Source: Pseudarthrobacter phenanthrenivorans (GTDB taxonomy: Bacteria; Actinomycetota; Actinomycetes; Actinomycetales; Micrococcaceae). Taken from it: 64,000 nucleotides of DNA. The notes beneath the pieces were generated by a model. It had not been told where the DNA came from. It was given only the letters and a program-made list of their open reading frames with translations, and did no database searches. Shown here one piece after another: positions 16,126 through 25,055 of this stretch (positions within the stretch are counted from its first letter, which is position 1; each line of letters starts with the position of its first letter). The translations under genes were made by a program, and so were the position numbers. The stretch is taken from contig NZ_JWTB01000027.1 in the NCBI RefSeq assembly GCF_000813845.1, positions 1-64,000 on the forward strand, written 5' to 3'.

Positions 16126-16923
16126 TCAGCGCAGCAGCCGGCCAACCAGCTCCCGGCACGTCCGGTAGGCCTCCGACGTGACGTCGATCAGCGCGAAGTG
16201 GTCGCCGGGAACGGTGACCAGCTGCGGGGGCACTGGGCCCAGGCGGCCCGCCTGCACGTACGTGGTGGACATGGCCAGCGGGACGTCGTCGTCATTGTCG
16301 GCGTGGACGGCGTAGACGGGCACGTCCAGCGGCAGCGCGGCCATCGGGTCCGCATACCGGAACCGTTCCGGAACGTCCGATGACGGTCCGCCCAGCAGGG
16401 TGGCCGCCGCACCGTTGCTGAGGTTGAGCTTTTCGGCCCCTGCCAGGTCCAGCACGCCGGACTGGCTCACCACCCCGGTCAGGCGGACGCCGTCCCCGTG
16501 AGCCTGTACCCCACGGTCAGCCGCCGCCAGGCCAAGCCTCCCCAGCCGGTCCCGCCCGGCAGCCCACACAGCCAGGTGGCCGCCCGCGGAATGCCCCAGG
16601 GCCACCACCTTGCCCAGGTCCAGGGCGTGCGGCCCGGCGAGCGCGGCGAGTTTGTCGATCCCGGCCAGGATGTCCTGGAACGTGCCGGGCCAGCCCCCGC
16701 CGTTCCCGGCGCGCCGGTACTCGAGGTTCCAGGCAGCCATGCCGTGTTCCGCCAGGTCCTTCGCCAGCGGTTCACCCAATTCGGCCCCATACGTGGAGCG
16801 CCAGTAGCCGCCGTGGATCACCACCACTACGCCCCGGTGTTTCCCGCCGGTCGGGAGGTCCGGCAGGAAGAGTTCACCCCACTGGCTCGGGTCCTGGCCG
16901 TATTCATAGCGGTGGCGTTGCAC
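16126..16923 (-). CDS. Alpha/beta hydrolase (kynurenine formamidase / esterase-like)
   Basis: 265 residues. Oxyanion-hole motif HGGYW (~37-41) and nucleophile elbow GHSAGG (~109-114) are clear. The acid is probably in HADNDDDVP and the catalytic His in PGDHFALID near the C-terminus. HGGYW with GHSAGG is the pattern of kynurenine-formamidase-like and BD-FAE esterases. GTG start at 16923, 34 bases upstream of the kinase gene, same strand. Substrate unknown; deacylation of glycosides would fit the context. Confidence 0.85.
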   Translation of the reverse strand: MQRHRYEYGQDPSQWGELFLPDLPTGGKHRGVVVVIHGGYWRSTYGAELGEPLAKDLAEHGMAAWNLEYRRAGNGGGWPGTFQDILAGIDKLAALAGPHALDLGKVVALGHSAGGHLAVWAAGRDRLGRLGLAAADRGVQAHGDGVRLTGVVSQSGVLDLAGAEKLNLSNGAAATLLGGPSSDVPERFRYADPMAALPLDVPVYAVHADNDDDVPLAMSTTYVQAGRLGPVPPQLVTVPGDHFALIDVTSEAYRTCRELVGRLLR

Positions 16924-17059
16924 TGGCCCACTTTAGCTGCCCCCATCACCGGAAGTGGGCCTTGTGTCCGCAGACAGAACCCTCAAACTGGGCCAGTTCG
17001 TGCGGCGCGCCACGCCAGCGGTCCGTTTAGCCGCACCGTCCGGTGGGCACGGTTCCCGC

Positions 17060-17707
17060 ATGGAAGATCAGGAAGTGACCACGCAGGATTCAACGGTGGC
17101 GGACTGGACGCGGGCGCTGGCGGAGTCCACCGGCTCCCCGGGCGGCGGTGCGGGGACGGGGCTGATGCTCGCCGTCGCGGCGTCCCTGACGTCCATGGTT
17201 GCCGGTTACGGCGATGACGACGGCGGCGAGCCGGACAGGATCCGCGGCCGGGCCCAGGCGCTGCGCAAGGAAGCCCTGGACTTGGCCGATGACGACGCCG
17301 CCGCCTCGAAGGCATTCGGTGCCGCGTTCCGGCTCGAACCGGGCAAGGAGCGGGAGGAAGCGATCCGGCAGGCATCAGTAGAAGCGGCGGCAGCCTCTGC
17401 GGTCCTGGGCGAACGGGCCATCGACGCCATTGACGATCTCGCCTGGCTGGCAACCAAGGGCAACCGGGCATTGGTGGCGGACGTCGTCGTCGCGTTCGGC
17501 GCCCTCCGCGCCGCCGTCGCCGGGGCACGCACCAACGTCAGCTTCGACCTGGGCTCGCTCCGCTCCGCGGGTACCGGCCTTGACGAGGTCCGGGAACAGC
17601 ATCCGGACCTGTGGGCCAGCGTCGAGAAGCTGAATGCCGCCATGGAGCGGATCGACGAGCTGACGGCAGCGATAGACCACAGGGCCGCGCCCACCGACGC
17701 CGCTTGA
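17060..17707 (+). CDS. Cyclodeaminase/cyclohydrolase-family protein (FTCD_C-like)
   Basis: 215 residues, mostly alpha-helical, matching the formiminotransferase-cyclodeaminase C-terminal fold: LAESTGSPGGGAGTGLMLAVAASLTSMVAGY near the start is the diagnostic Gly-rich segment. A longer frame exists upstream but looks like leader; ATG 17060 is the best standard start, although no strong ribosome site precedes it. It stands alone, without folD or formate-tetrahydrofolate genes nearby. Role is probably folate one-carbon metabolism by family; unproven. Confidence 0.8.
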   Translation: MEDQEVTTQDSTVADWTRALAESTGSPGGGAGTGLMLAVAASLTSMVAGYGDDDGGEPDRIRGRAQALRKEALDLADDDAAASKAFGAAFRLEPGKEREEAIRQASVEAAAASAVLGERAIDAIDDLAWLATKGNRALVADVVVAFGALRAAVAGARTNVSFDLGSLRSAGTGLDEVREQHPDLWASVEKLNAAMERIDELTAAIDHRAAPTDAA

Positions 17708-17751
17708 ACGGGACGATACTGGGAACCAAAGCAATCCAGAGAGGGCCGCGC

Positions 17752-18492
17752 ATGGCACGCGTTTTCATCACCGGATCCACGGACGGGCTTGGCCTGGCGG
17801 CGGCGGAGACGCTGCTCCGGGAGGGGCACGAGGTGATTCTCCACGCGCGGTCCGCGGAGCGGCTCCCCGCGGTGCAGCACCTGCTGGACCGCGGGGCGCA
17901 GTGCGTCCTCGGGGACCTGGCCGTGACTGCGGACAACCGGCAGATTGCGGAGCAGGCTAACGGCATCGGCGGCATTGACGCGGTCATTCACAACGCCGGC
18001 GTGCTCAGCGGCCCGGCCCTGCTGCCGGTCAACGTGGTGGCCCCCTACCTGCTGACGGCCCTCATCCCCGGCCCGCTCCGGCTCGTGTACCTCAGCAGCG
18101 GCATGCACCGCGGCGGCACCACCGGCCTGGACGGCCTGGACTGGGCAGGACGGACGACGACGGCTTCCTACTCCACCACTAAGCTGCAGGTCACTGCGTT
18201 GTCGGCAGCGCTGGCCAGGCTGGTGCCGCACGTCGCCAGCAACGCCGTCGACCCGGGTTGGGTGCCCACCCGGATGGGCGGCCGGTCAGCCCCGGATGAC
18301 CTGGAACTGGGCCATCGGACCCAGGAATGGCTGGCCACCAGCGACGATCCCGAGGCCCTCTCCAGCGGCGGCTACTGGTACCACGGGCAGCGGCAAACAC
18401 CGCACCCAGCGGCCAACGACCCCCGCTTCCAGGACGCCTTGCTGGCCCGGCTCGCGGAGCACACCGGCGTCACCCTCGGCGCACTGGCCTAG
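17752..18492 (+). CDS. Short-chain dehydrogenase/reductase
   Basis: 246 residues, Rossmann fold. Cofactor loop TGSTDGLGLA (~7-16), HNAG (~79-82) and catalytic YSTTK (Y142-K146 region) are present. The Arg after the first strand (HARSAERLP) suggests NADP preference. ATG 17752 follows GAGAGGG at ordinary distance; the longer frame overlaps the preceding gene in another frame and is rejected. Convergent with the levanase gene, stops 5 bases apart. Substrate unknown. Confidence 0.87.
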   Translation: MARVFITGSTDGLGLAAAETLLREGHEVILHARSAERLPAVQHLLDRGAQCVLGDLAVTADNRQIAEQANGIGGIDAVIHNAGVLSGPALLPVNVVAPYLLTALIPGPLRLVYLSSGMHRGGTTGLDGLDWAGRTTTASYSTTKLQVTALSAALARLVPHVASNAVDPGWVPTRMGGRSAPDDLELGHRTQEWLATSDDPEALSSGGYWYHGQRQTPHPAANDPRFQDALLARLAEHTGVTLGALA

Positions 18493-18496
18493 CCCT

Positions 18497-20077
18497 TCAA
18501 GCCGGTGCCGCCAGCTCGCGGATGGTGATTCCGGAAAAGGTGGCCGGGCCGCCGTCTGTGTAGAAGGAGATCCCGGTGTCGCCGTCAGCGAAGTGCACCT
18601 GCTGGGAGAGCACGGTGTGCCCGGCGTTGATGAATACTTCCACGCTTTGGGTGTCCACGAAGATCCGCAGGTGCACGGACCGGGCGTTGGGATCGATGGG
18701 TGCGGCAGCCCGCGTGTACGGGACCAGTGAGTACCCCGTGAGATCCGACGGCGCCCGGTCAACATAGAGGTCAGCGCCATACTTGCCGATGTTCGTGTGC
18801 CGCAGCCCGTCCGCTGAGCGGCCAACGGAAACCCCCACGTTCGTGGCGGCCGCCCACGAAATGTCCAGCTCCAGCTCATACGCATGTCCGCGCCAGGGCA
18901 GGACGGCACTGCCGTTGACGGTCCGGTCCGGGAGCGTGGTGGTGGAGGTGACGTGCTGGCTGAGGGCAGTGATGGGGCTGCTCAGCAGGCTGTACCAGCC
19001 GCCGGCCTGGCGTTCCAGGCGCAGTTCCCGCACGATCGAGTTCTGGCCGTTGTACCCGTCGGTGGCATCGGTGGGAACATCGCGGGCGGCGTATTTCCAG
19101 TTGTTCATCCAGGCCACGGCATATCGGCGCGTGTCCGGCGCCTCCAGGACGGGCCACGTCACCGCCGCGTACCAGTCCCACCCCCAGTCCAGCCACTGTG
19201 GGTTGGTGACATCGTCGGCGAGGAACTGCTGGCCGTCCCAGGTTCCGGTCCAGTAGGCGTACGTCATGGGCAGCCCGATGCTGTAGGCGTCCATGCTGGC
19301 ACCCAGCACCCAATGCCGCGTGCCGTCGCCGGCCGTCATCTCGAAGAGATCGGGGCATTCGATGCCGCCCAAAGCGTGGTTCGGATAGTCGAAATTGCGC
19401 TGCAGCTGCCAGTCGCGCAGGTTGGCGGATGTGTAGAACGCGGCGTACCGGGCGCGGCCGATGACGCACACCCATTCCCCGCGGGCCGCGTCCCAGTGGA
19501 TCTTGGGGTCGCGGAACCACTCGGCGTTCTCGATCTCAGCCTGCGTGGTGGCGGTCCGGCCCCCGGTATTGGGGATCACCGGATCCGGCAGGGCCGTGAA
19601 CGTATAGCCGCCGTCCGTGGACCAGTAGAGGTACTGCTCCTGGTACTTGCGGATGCCCCCCGTGGGCTGGGTTGCCAGGACAACCAGTGCGCCTGCGCCG
19701 AAGCCCGCCGTGTTGGCAGCATCCACGACGGCGGAACCGGACCAGACCGGGAAGTCCGGCTGCAGCGGCAAAGCCACGCCGTGGTGCGTAAAGGCCACGC
19801 CATCCGCAGTGGTGGCGTGGTCCCAGCCACCAGGTCCGTTGTTTTGCGCCGAGTGCAGGTAGTAAAGGTGGTACGCGCCATTGAGGAAGACCGGCCGCTG
19901 CGGATCGCAGAGCCAGCCCGTTGGCGGGGTCATATGGAAATTGGCCCGGAGTGAGGCCTGGGCGCCGGCAGGAGCGGCCAGGGCATTTCCAAGGAAAAGC
20001 GCGAACGCGCCGGCTCCGGTTCCTTGGAGGAGATGGCGGCGGGACAGGGCATTGCGGCAGGACATGGCATGGGTCAT
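18497..20077 (-). CDS. Tat-exported GH32 levanase / fructan hydrolase
   Basis: 526 residues. A twin-arginine signal (SRRHLLQG, R13-R14, then a hydrophobic stretch ending AAPAGAQA) implies export of the folded enzyme. The GH32 five-bladed propeller has nucleophile D58 in WLCDPQRP (the usual WMNDPNG motif altered), R189-D190-P191 in FRDPK, and the acid/base E240 in IECPDLF. A C-terminal beta-sandwich begins ~370. It should hydrolyse levan or inulin outside the cell to oligomers taken up by the transporter at 21875-25014. AGAGGAAG precedes ATG 20077. Upstream operators at 20166 and 20211 imply LacI control. Confidence 0.9.
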   Translation of the reverse strand: MTHAMSCRNALSRRHLLQGTGAGAFALFLGNALAAPAGAQASLRANFHMTPPTGWLCDPQRPVFLNGAYHLYYLHSAQNNGPGGWDHATTADGVAFTHHGVALPLQPDFPVWSGSAVVDAANTAGFGAGALVVLATQPTGGIRKYQEQYLYWSTDGGYTFTALPDPVIPNTGGRTATTQAEIENAEWFRDPKIHWDAARGEWVCVIGRARYAAFYTSANLRDWQLQRNFDYPNHALGGIECPDLFEMTAGDGTRHWVLGASMDAYSIGLPMTYAYWTGTWDGQQFLADDVTNPQWLDWGWDWYAAVTWPVLEAPDTRRYAVAWMNNWKYAARDVPTDATDGYNGQNSIVRELRLERQAGGWYSLLSSPITALSQHVTSTTTLPDRTVNGSAVLPWRGHAYELELDISWAAATNVGVSVGRSADGLRHTNIGKYGADLYVDRAPSDLTGYSLVPYTRAAAPIDPNARSVHLRIFVDTQSVEVFINAGHTVLSQQVHFADGDTGISFYTDGGPATFSGITIRELAAPA

Positions 20078-20357
20078 CGTTGACTTCCTCTCATGGGGCG
20101 GAGGATCCGCCGGGAAGCGCCACCATCGCGGCGGGAACGACGTCGACCCCAGCCTGCGGAAATGATTAAGCGCTTTAGCAGAAGAGGGTAACGCCGGGCA
20201 ACTTTATCGGTCAAGCGTTTAAGCGCGTCAGCCCCCACGGCGAGCCGGCAACAATCGACGGGGAAAAGAAATCTTGCTAAAACGCTTGATCAAATACCGC
20301 CCTCCGCGCTACCTTCAAGGTGATCAAACGCTTTAGCAGAAATGGACATCACCGCCG
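20078..20357. promoter_or_regulatory. Divergent fructan control region with four LacI-type operators
   Basis: Four 12-mers of the form TnAArCGyTTnA lie between the GH32 genes: TTAAGCGCTTTA (20166-20177), TCAAGCGTTTAA (20211-20222), TAAAACGCTTGA (20278-20289, inverted copy of the same motif) and TCAAACGCTTTA (20324-20335). Centres of the left pair are 45 bases apart and of the right pair 46, so each gene appears to own two phased sites. The rightmost site ends 22 bases before the ATG at 20358. The LacI protein encoded at 25056-26129 is the obvious candidate ligand. Confidence 0.8.
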
Positions 20358-21809
20358 ATGAGCTATCCCGTCTTCTTCCAGCCCGCCGATGCCTGGGTTG
20401 GCGACCTTATCCCCTTCCAGAAGGACGGCGAGTTCTGGCTGTTCTACCTTCACGAAATCCGCTCGGAGCCCAAGCCGGGAACCGCCTGGAACCTGGTCAC
20501 CAGCAAGGACCTGGTCCAGTTCCAGGACCACGGCGTGGCCCTCCCCCACGGCAGCAGCGCGGATCCCGACTTCAACTGCTACACCGGCAGCATCGTGGCC
20601 GACGGGTCCGGGATCCACCACCTGTTCTACACCGGGCAAAACCCCGCCCGCCTCGGCGCCGACGGACTGCCCCTGCAGCTGGTTATGCACGCCACCAGCA
20701 CGGACGGCATGGACAACTGGACCAAGCACCCGGAACTCACCTTCGGCGCACCCGCAGGGTACGAGCCGGGCGACTGGCGGGACCCGTTCGTCTTCCGGGA
20801 CGAAGCCGCCGGCCTGTGGCGGATGCTGCTCGCCGCCAGGCACTCCGAAGGCCCGGAGCGCCGCCGCGGCGTCATCGCCCAGTGCGTCTCCACCGACCTG
20901 ATGACCTGGACCCACACGGAGCCTTTCTGGGATCCGCGCCGCTACATCACCCACGAATGCCCTGACGTGTTCGAGTGGAACGGCTGGTGGTACCTGGTCT
21001 ACTCGGAGTTCTCCGAAACCTTCACCACCCGGTACCGCATGGCCAAGAGCCCCACCGGTCCCTGGACGGTGCCGGCCCTGGACAGCGTGGACGGCCGCGC
21101 GTTCTACGCCTCGAAAACGGCAGCGCGGGACGGCCGGCGGTTCTTCTTCGGCTGGATCGCCAGCAAAGAGGGGCATTCCGACGACGGCGCCTGGCAGTGG
21201 GCGGGCACCATGGCGGTGTTGGAGGCCCGGCAGAACCCGGACGGGACGCTGGCGTTCGGGTTCAGCGACGAACTGGTGGACAGCTTCTGGGACGAGGTGC
21301 CTCTGGAGCTGGACGGTGCCGCGCCTTTCCCGACGCTGCCCCTCCGGCTGGACGTCCCGGACGGCTACAGCGCCGCCGTCTCCGGCAACCCGATGCCCAC
21401 CCAGTTTCACGCCAGGGCAGTGTTCGACATCCAGGCCGGCACCACCGAATGCGGGCTGCTGATCCGCTCCACCCCGGACGGCGACCACTCCTATGTCCTC
21501 CGCCTCGAGCCGAAGCGCGGACGGCTGGTCTTCGACCGCTGGCCCCGGACCATTACCGGCGACGGGCAATGGCAGGTGTCCGGGGATGTCCCGTTCGCCA
21601 TCGAACTTGAGCGTCCCTGCGACCTCGCACCGGGAAGCCACACGCTGGAAGTCATCGTCGACGGCGACCTGTGTGTCGCCGTCGTGGACCGGCAGGTGGC
21701 TCTCAGCACCCGCATCTACGACCTGGCCGCCGGCGGAATAGGCGTCTTCGCCGGCGAAGGGTCCGTTACTGTTACCGATTTCGAAGTTCGCAAGCGCACC
21801 GACAACTGA
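20358..21809 (+). CDS. Cytoplasmic GH32-family fructosidase
   Basis: 483 residues without signal peptide. GH32 propeller landmarks: nucleophile region FFQPADAWVGDLIPF with D16 (GDLIPF in place of NDPNG), R141-D142-P143 in DWRDPFVF, and E200 in THECPDVFEW. A C-terminal beta-sandwich starts ~330 (CGLLIRSTPDGDHSYVLRLEP). It probably splits imported fructo-oligosaccharides or a fructose-containing disaccharide. First gene of the transporter operon; the leader after the last operator is short and has no clear ribosome site, so a leaderless or weak initiation is possible. Confidence 0.85.
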   Translation: MSYPVFFQPADAWVGDLIPFQKDGEFWLFYLHEIRSEPKPGTAWNLVTSKDLVQFQDHGVALPHGSSADPDFNCYTGSIVADGSGIHHLFYTGQNPARLGADGLPLQLVMHATSTDGMDNWTKHPELTFGAPAGYEPGDWRDPFVFRDEAAGLWRMLLAARHSEGPERRRGVIAQCVSTDLMTWTHTEPFWDPRRYITHECPDVFEWNGWWYLVYSEFSETFTTRYRMAKSPTGPWTVPALDSVDGRAFYASKTAARDGRRFFFGWIASKEGHSDDGAWQWAGTMAVLEARQNPDGTLAFGFSDELVDSFWDEVPLELDGAAPFPTLPLRLDVPDGYSAAVSGNPMPTQFHARAVFDIQAGTTECGLLIRSTPDGDHSYVLRLEPKRGRLVFDRWPRTITGDGQWQVSGDVPFAIELERPCDLAPGSHTLEVIVDGDLCVAVVDRQVALSTRIYDLAAGGIGVFAGEGSVTVTDFEVRKRTDN

Positions 21810-21874
21810 ATACCACCCTTCCGTTCCATCCGACCCACCTAATAGATCCGCTCCAATCAAGGGAGATTGCCGCA

Positions 21875-23209
21875 ATGAAAAACCTCTTCCGCGCTGCCGC
21901 CGTCGCAGCAGTCACCGCCCTCGCCCTCACAGGCTGCGGGGGCGGAGCCTCCACCAGTTCCACCAACGTCGCCCCCACCGGCGAGATCAAGCCGCGGGAA
22001 ATCTCCTGGCTGCTCTCCCGTCCCGCCGACGGCGCGGTCATCAACATCATGAAGAAGCTGGCCGACGACTACGGCAAGGACCACCCCGGGTTCAAGCTGA
22101 ACCTGATCACCACCCCGGACCGGCCCTCCTACATCCAGAAGCTCGAAACCCTGGCCGCTGCCAACAAGCTGCCCGAACTGTTCGACACCGACGCCACGCC
22201 TTTCGCCCAGCAACTGGCGAAGCAGGGAAAGATGCTCGACGCCGAGAAGCTGCTGACCACGCTCGGCATCTACGACAAGTACCGCCCAGGAGCCCTGGAC
22301 TACCAGCGGTTCGATGACGGGTCCCTGTACATGATCCCGTTCCAGTACGAACTGGAGTACGTCTGGTACAACAAGGCACTGCTGGCCAAAGCCGGGGTGT
22401 CCGTGCCGAAATCCCTGGACGATATCCCCGCCATGTGCACGGCCCTGCGCAGCGCCGGCATCACACCGATCGCGCTCGACGGCCAGGACCAATGGCCGCT
22501 GGAACGCTACGCCGCCTACCAGGCATTCCGTGAGGCGGGGCCGGAGTACGTCCAGAAGCTGAAGAAGGGCGAGGCAAAGTTCACCGATCCCGCCGGGCAG
22601 AAGACCGTCAACTGGCTCGCGGAACTGGGCAAGGCCAAGTGCTTCCAGGACGGGTTCTCCGCCCAGGGCTACTCCGACGCGCAGAACCAGTTCACCTCGG
22701 GCCAGGCCGCCATGTACAACATCGGCACCTGGGAACTGCCCAGTCTGGCCACGGACAAGCTCAACCCCGCCGTCCGCGACAACATCGACTTCTTCACCCT
22801 GCCCACCACGGCCGGCTCGGTGACGGCGGCGAATGAGTTCGTTTCGCCATCGGGGATCGGCATGGCCGTCAACGCCAAGACCTACGATCCGCTGGTGAGC
22901 GACTTCCTTAAGTTCGCCCTGCAGAAGTACCCCGCCGAGTACGCGGCCACCGGGGCGCTCTCCCCCACCACCGACGTCGAAACCACCGTCCCGGCCAACG
23001 CCACCCCGCTGTACCGGAAGGCGCTGGACCAGGCCAAGGACCTCGGTTCCAAGCAGGCCATGCCGTGGGACACCCAGCTGGATCCCACCACCAACGGGCG
23101 GCTGCAGCAGGAACTCGTCCTGCTGGTGCAGGGCGAAATCACGCCGCAGCAGTTCACGGAGACCATGGACAGCACCATCGCCCAGAACGCCCCCAAGTTC
23201 TTCAAGTAA
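21875..23209 (+). CDS. Extracellular sugar-binding lipoprotein, fructan ABC transporter
   Basis: 444 residues from ATG 21875, preceded by AAGGGAG. Signal peptide ends in LALTGC (lipobox), giving a lipid-anchored type-1 solute-binding protein. Landmarks: WLLSRPADGAVINIMKKLADDYGK, SGQAAMYNIGTWE (~280-292), a common CUT1 binding-protein motif. It lies 65 bases after the cytoplasmic GH32 gene and 9 bases before the permeases. Likely ligand: short fructans. Confidence 0.9.
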   Translation: MKNLFRAAAVAAVTALALTGCGGGASTSSTNVAPTGEIKPREISWLLSRPADGAVINIMKKLADDYGKDHPGFKLNLITTPDRPSYIQKLETLAAANKLPELFDTDATPFAQQLAKQGKMLDAEKLLTTLGIYDKYRPGALDYQRFDDGSLYMIPFQYELEYVWYNKALLAKAGVSVPKSLDDIPAMCTALRSAGITPIALDGQDQWPLERYAAYQAFREAGPEYVQKLKKGEAKFTDPAGQKTVNWLAELGKAKCFQDGFSAQGYSDAQNQFTSGQAAMYNIGTWELPSLATDKLNPAVRDNIDFFTLPTTAGSVTAANEFVSPSGIGMAVNAKTYDPLVSDFLKFALQKYPAEYAATGALSPTTDVETTVPANATPLYRKALDQAKDLGSKQAMPWDTQLDPTTNGRLQQELVLLVQGEITPQQFTETMDSTIAQNAPKFFK

Positions 23210-23218
23210 AGGCCCGCC

Positions 23219-24115
23219 ATGCTTCCCAACAGGATGCTTCCCAACCGGTCCAGGACCTCCGTCCTGGTCTTCCTCCTCCCGCCGCTGCTGCTGTACGGCG
23301 CGGCCGTCCTCTTCCCCATCCTCCAGTCCCTGTTCCTGAGCTTCTTTTCCTGGAACGGCATCAGCGACATGGAATTCGTGGGCCTGGAGAACTACCTGCG
23401 CATGTTCACCGCGGATGACATCTTCTGGCGCGCCTTCCTGAACGCGCTCCTCTACCTGGCCATTTGCCTGGTTCTGCAGCTGGGCGGCGCGCTGGTGGTG
23501 GCCAGCCTGCTCACCTCGCTGCGCCGCGGCCGGGAGCTCATCAAGACCCTCTACCTGCTGCCGGCCGTGATCTCCACGGTGGCCATCGCCTTCCTCTTCG
23601 TCCGGATCTACTCGCTGGAGCCGGTGGGCCTGCTCAACCAGCTGCTGCAGTGGATCGGGCTGGGTAGCCTGGAACGGCCCTGGCTCTCGGACGTCAACAC
23701 CGTCCTGGCGGCGGTGTCCGCACCGGAGGGCTGGCGCTTCACCGGGCTGTACATGCTCATCATCTACGCGGCGCTGCTCGCGGTGCCCAAGGAGCTGGAG
23801 GAAGCCGCGGTCCTGGACGGGGCCTCGCGCTGGACCCTGTTCAGCAAGATCCGGTTCCCGTATATCCGGCCCGTGTGGATCACCACCACCATCATGGCCA
23901 CCACCTACGGCCTGCGCGGCTTCGACATCCCGTACCTGATGACCAACGGCGGGCCCGGGCAGTCCTCGGAGCTGCTGACCACCTACATGTACAAGACGGC
24001 CTTCACCAGCACGGACTTCGGCTACGCCAGCACCATCTCGGTGTTCATCGTGGTCGAGTGCCTCGTGGCCGTGGGCCTCATTCTGTTCCTGCTCAAGCGG
24101 AAGGCAGACGCATGA
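23219..24115 (+). CDS. Carbohydrate ABC transporter permease (CUT1, MalF-like)
   Basis: 298 residues with six membrane segments. EAA loop LEEAAVLDGASRWTLFSKIRFP lies near 194-215, followed by LRGFDIPYLMTNGGPGQSSELLTTYMYKTAF, the usual MalF-like motif. The stop codon overlaps the next gene's start (ATGA). Works with the 24112-25014 permease and the 21875 lipoprotein; the ATPase must come from outside the locus. Confidence 0.92.
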   Translation: MLPNRMLPNRSRTSVLVFLLPPLLLYGAAVLFPILQSLFLSFFSWNGISDMEFVGLENYLRMFTADDIFWRAFLNALLYLAICLVLQLGGALVVASLLTSLRRGRELIKTLYLLPAVISTVAIAFLFVRIYSLEPVGLLNQLLQWIGLGSLERPWLSDVNTVLAAVSAPEGWRFTGLYMLIIYAALLAVPKELEEAAVLDGASRWTLFSKIRFPYIRPVWITTTIMATTYGLRGFDIPYLMTNGGPGQSSELLTTYMYKTAFTSTDFGYASTISVFIVVECLVAVGLILFLLKRKADA

Positions 24116-25014
24116 TCACCCAGGCAGCCCCGCCAACCCGGCCCGCCGCCGTCGAACCTCCCCTGCGGCCCGTACGCCGCAGGCGGCGGCCGGACCTGTT
24201 CCGGACCCTGTCCCGCGTGCTGGTCATGTTGATCGTGATCGTGCAGGTCTACCCGCTGGCGTGGCTGTTCCTCACCAGCCTGCGCACCGAGCACGACTTT
24301 GCCACCGGCGATCCCTTCGCCCTGCCCGGCGCCCTGACCTGGGAAAACTACGCCAGGGCGTTCGAAACCGGTGACCTGGGCCGGAACATCCTGAACAGTT
24401 TCGTGGTGACCATGGGCGCGAACATCCTCATCGTCCTGCTGGGCATGATGGCCGCCTACGCCATCCAGGTGCTCGGGTTCCGGCTCAGCAAACTGGTCCG
24501 CGGGCTGTTCATGATCGGCATCATCGTCCCGGTCCAGATCGCCCTGGTCCCGCTGTTCATCGACTACTCCGCGGTGAACCTGCTGGACACGTACCAGTCC
24601 ATGATCATCCCGCTGGCCGGGTTCTCATTGCCCATGTCGGTGTACCTGTTCTGCTCCTTCTACGAGTACATCCCCAAGGAAACCTATGAGGCGGCATCCC
24701 TGGACGGCGCCGGCCCCTACCGGATCTTCGGGCTGATCACGCTGCCGCTGTCCCTGAACACCGTGGTCACCGTGGTCCTGGTCAACAGCATCTTCATCTG
24801 GAACGACTTCATCTTCGCCAACACCTTCGTCCTGTCCGAGGAGCTGAAGACCATTCCGCTGGGCCTGCAGAACTACATCGGCGCCATGGGCAAGGTGGAC
24901 TGGACCGCCACCTTCGCCGCCGTCTGCGTCACCATCACTCCGCTGCTGCTGGTGTTCCTGGTGCTCAACAAAGCCATGATCCAGGGCCTGGAAAGCGGGG
25001 CGACCAAGGGATGA
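24112..25014 (+). CDS. Carbohydrate ABC transporter permease (CUT1, MalG-like)
   Basis: 300 residues. A 35-residue basic, Pro-rich N-terminal tail (RPVRRRRRPD) precedes six membrane segments. EAA loop YEAASLDGAGPYRIFGLITLP lies near 190-210, and the C-terminal NKAMIQGLESGATKG is typical of MalG homologues. ATG 24112 overlaps the upstream stop; a longer frame into the previous gene is an artefact. Confidence 0.92.
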   Translation: MITQAAPPTRPAAVEPPLRPVRRRRRPDLFRTLSRVLVMLIVIVQVYPLAWLFLTSLRTEHDFATGDPFALPGALTWENYARAFETGDLGRNILNSFVVTMGANILIVLLGMMAAYAIQVLGFRLSKLVRGLFMIGIIVPVQIALVPLFIDYSAVNLLDTYQSMIIPLAGFSLPMSVYLFCSFYEYIPKETYEAASLDGAGPYRIFGLITLPLSLNTVVTVVLVNSIFIWNDFIFANTFVLSEELKTIPLGLQNYIGAMGKVDWTATFAAVCVTITPLLLVFLVLNKAMIQGLESGATKG

Positions 25015-25055
25015 CGGCCACGGCAGGCGGATATACTCCTGACGGAGGCCAGAAG

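Noticed and set aside
16955..17059. Longer N-terminus of the cyclodeaminase-like protein
   Set aside because: Residues before 17060 have no family similarity and resemble intergenic sequence.
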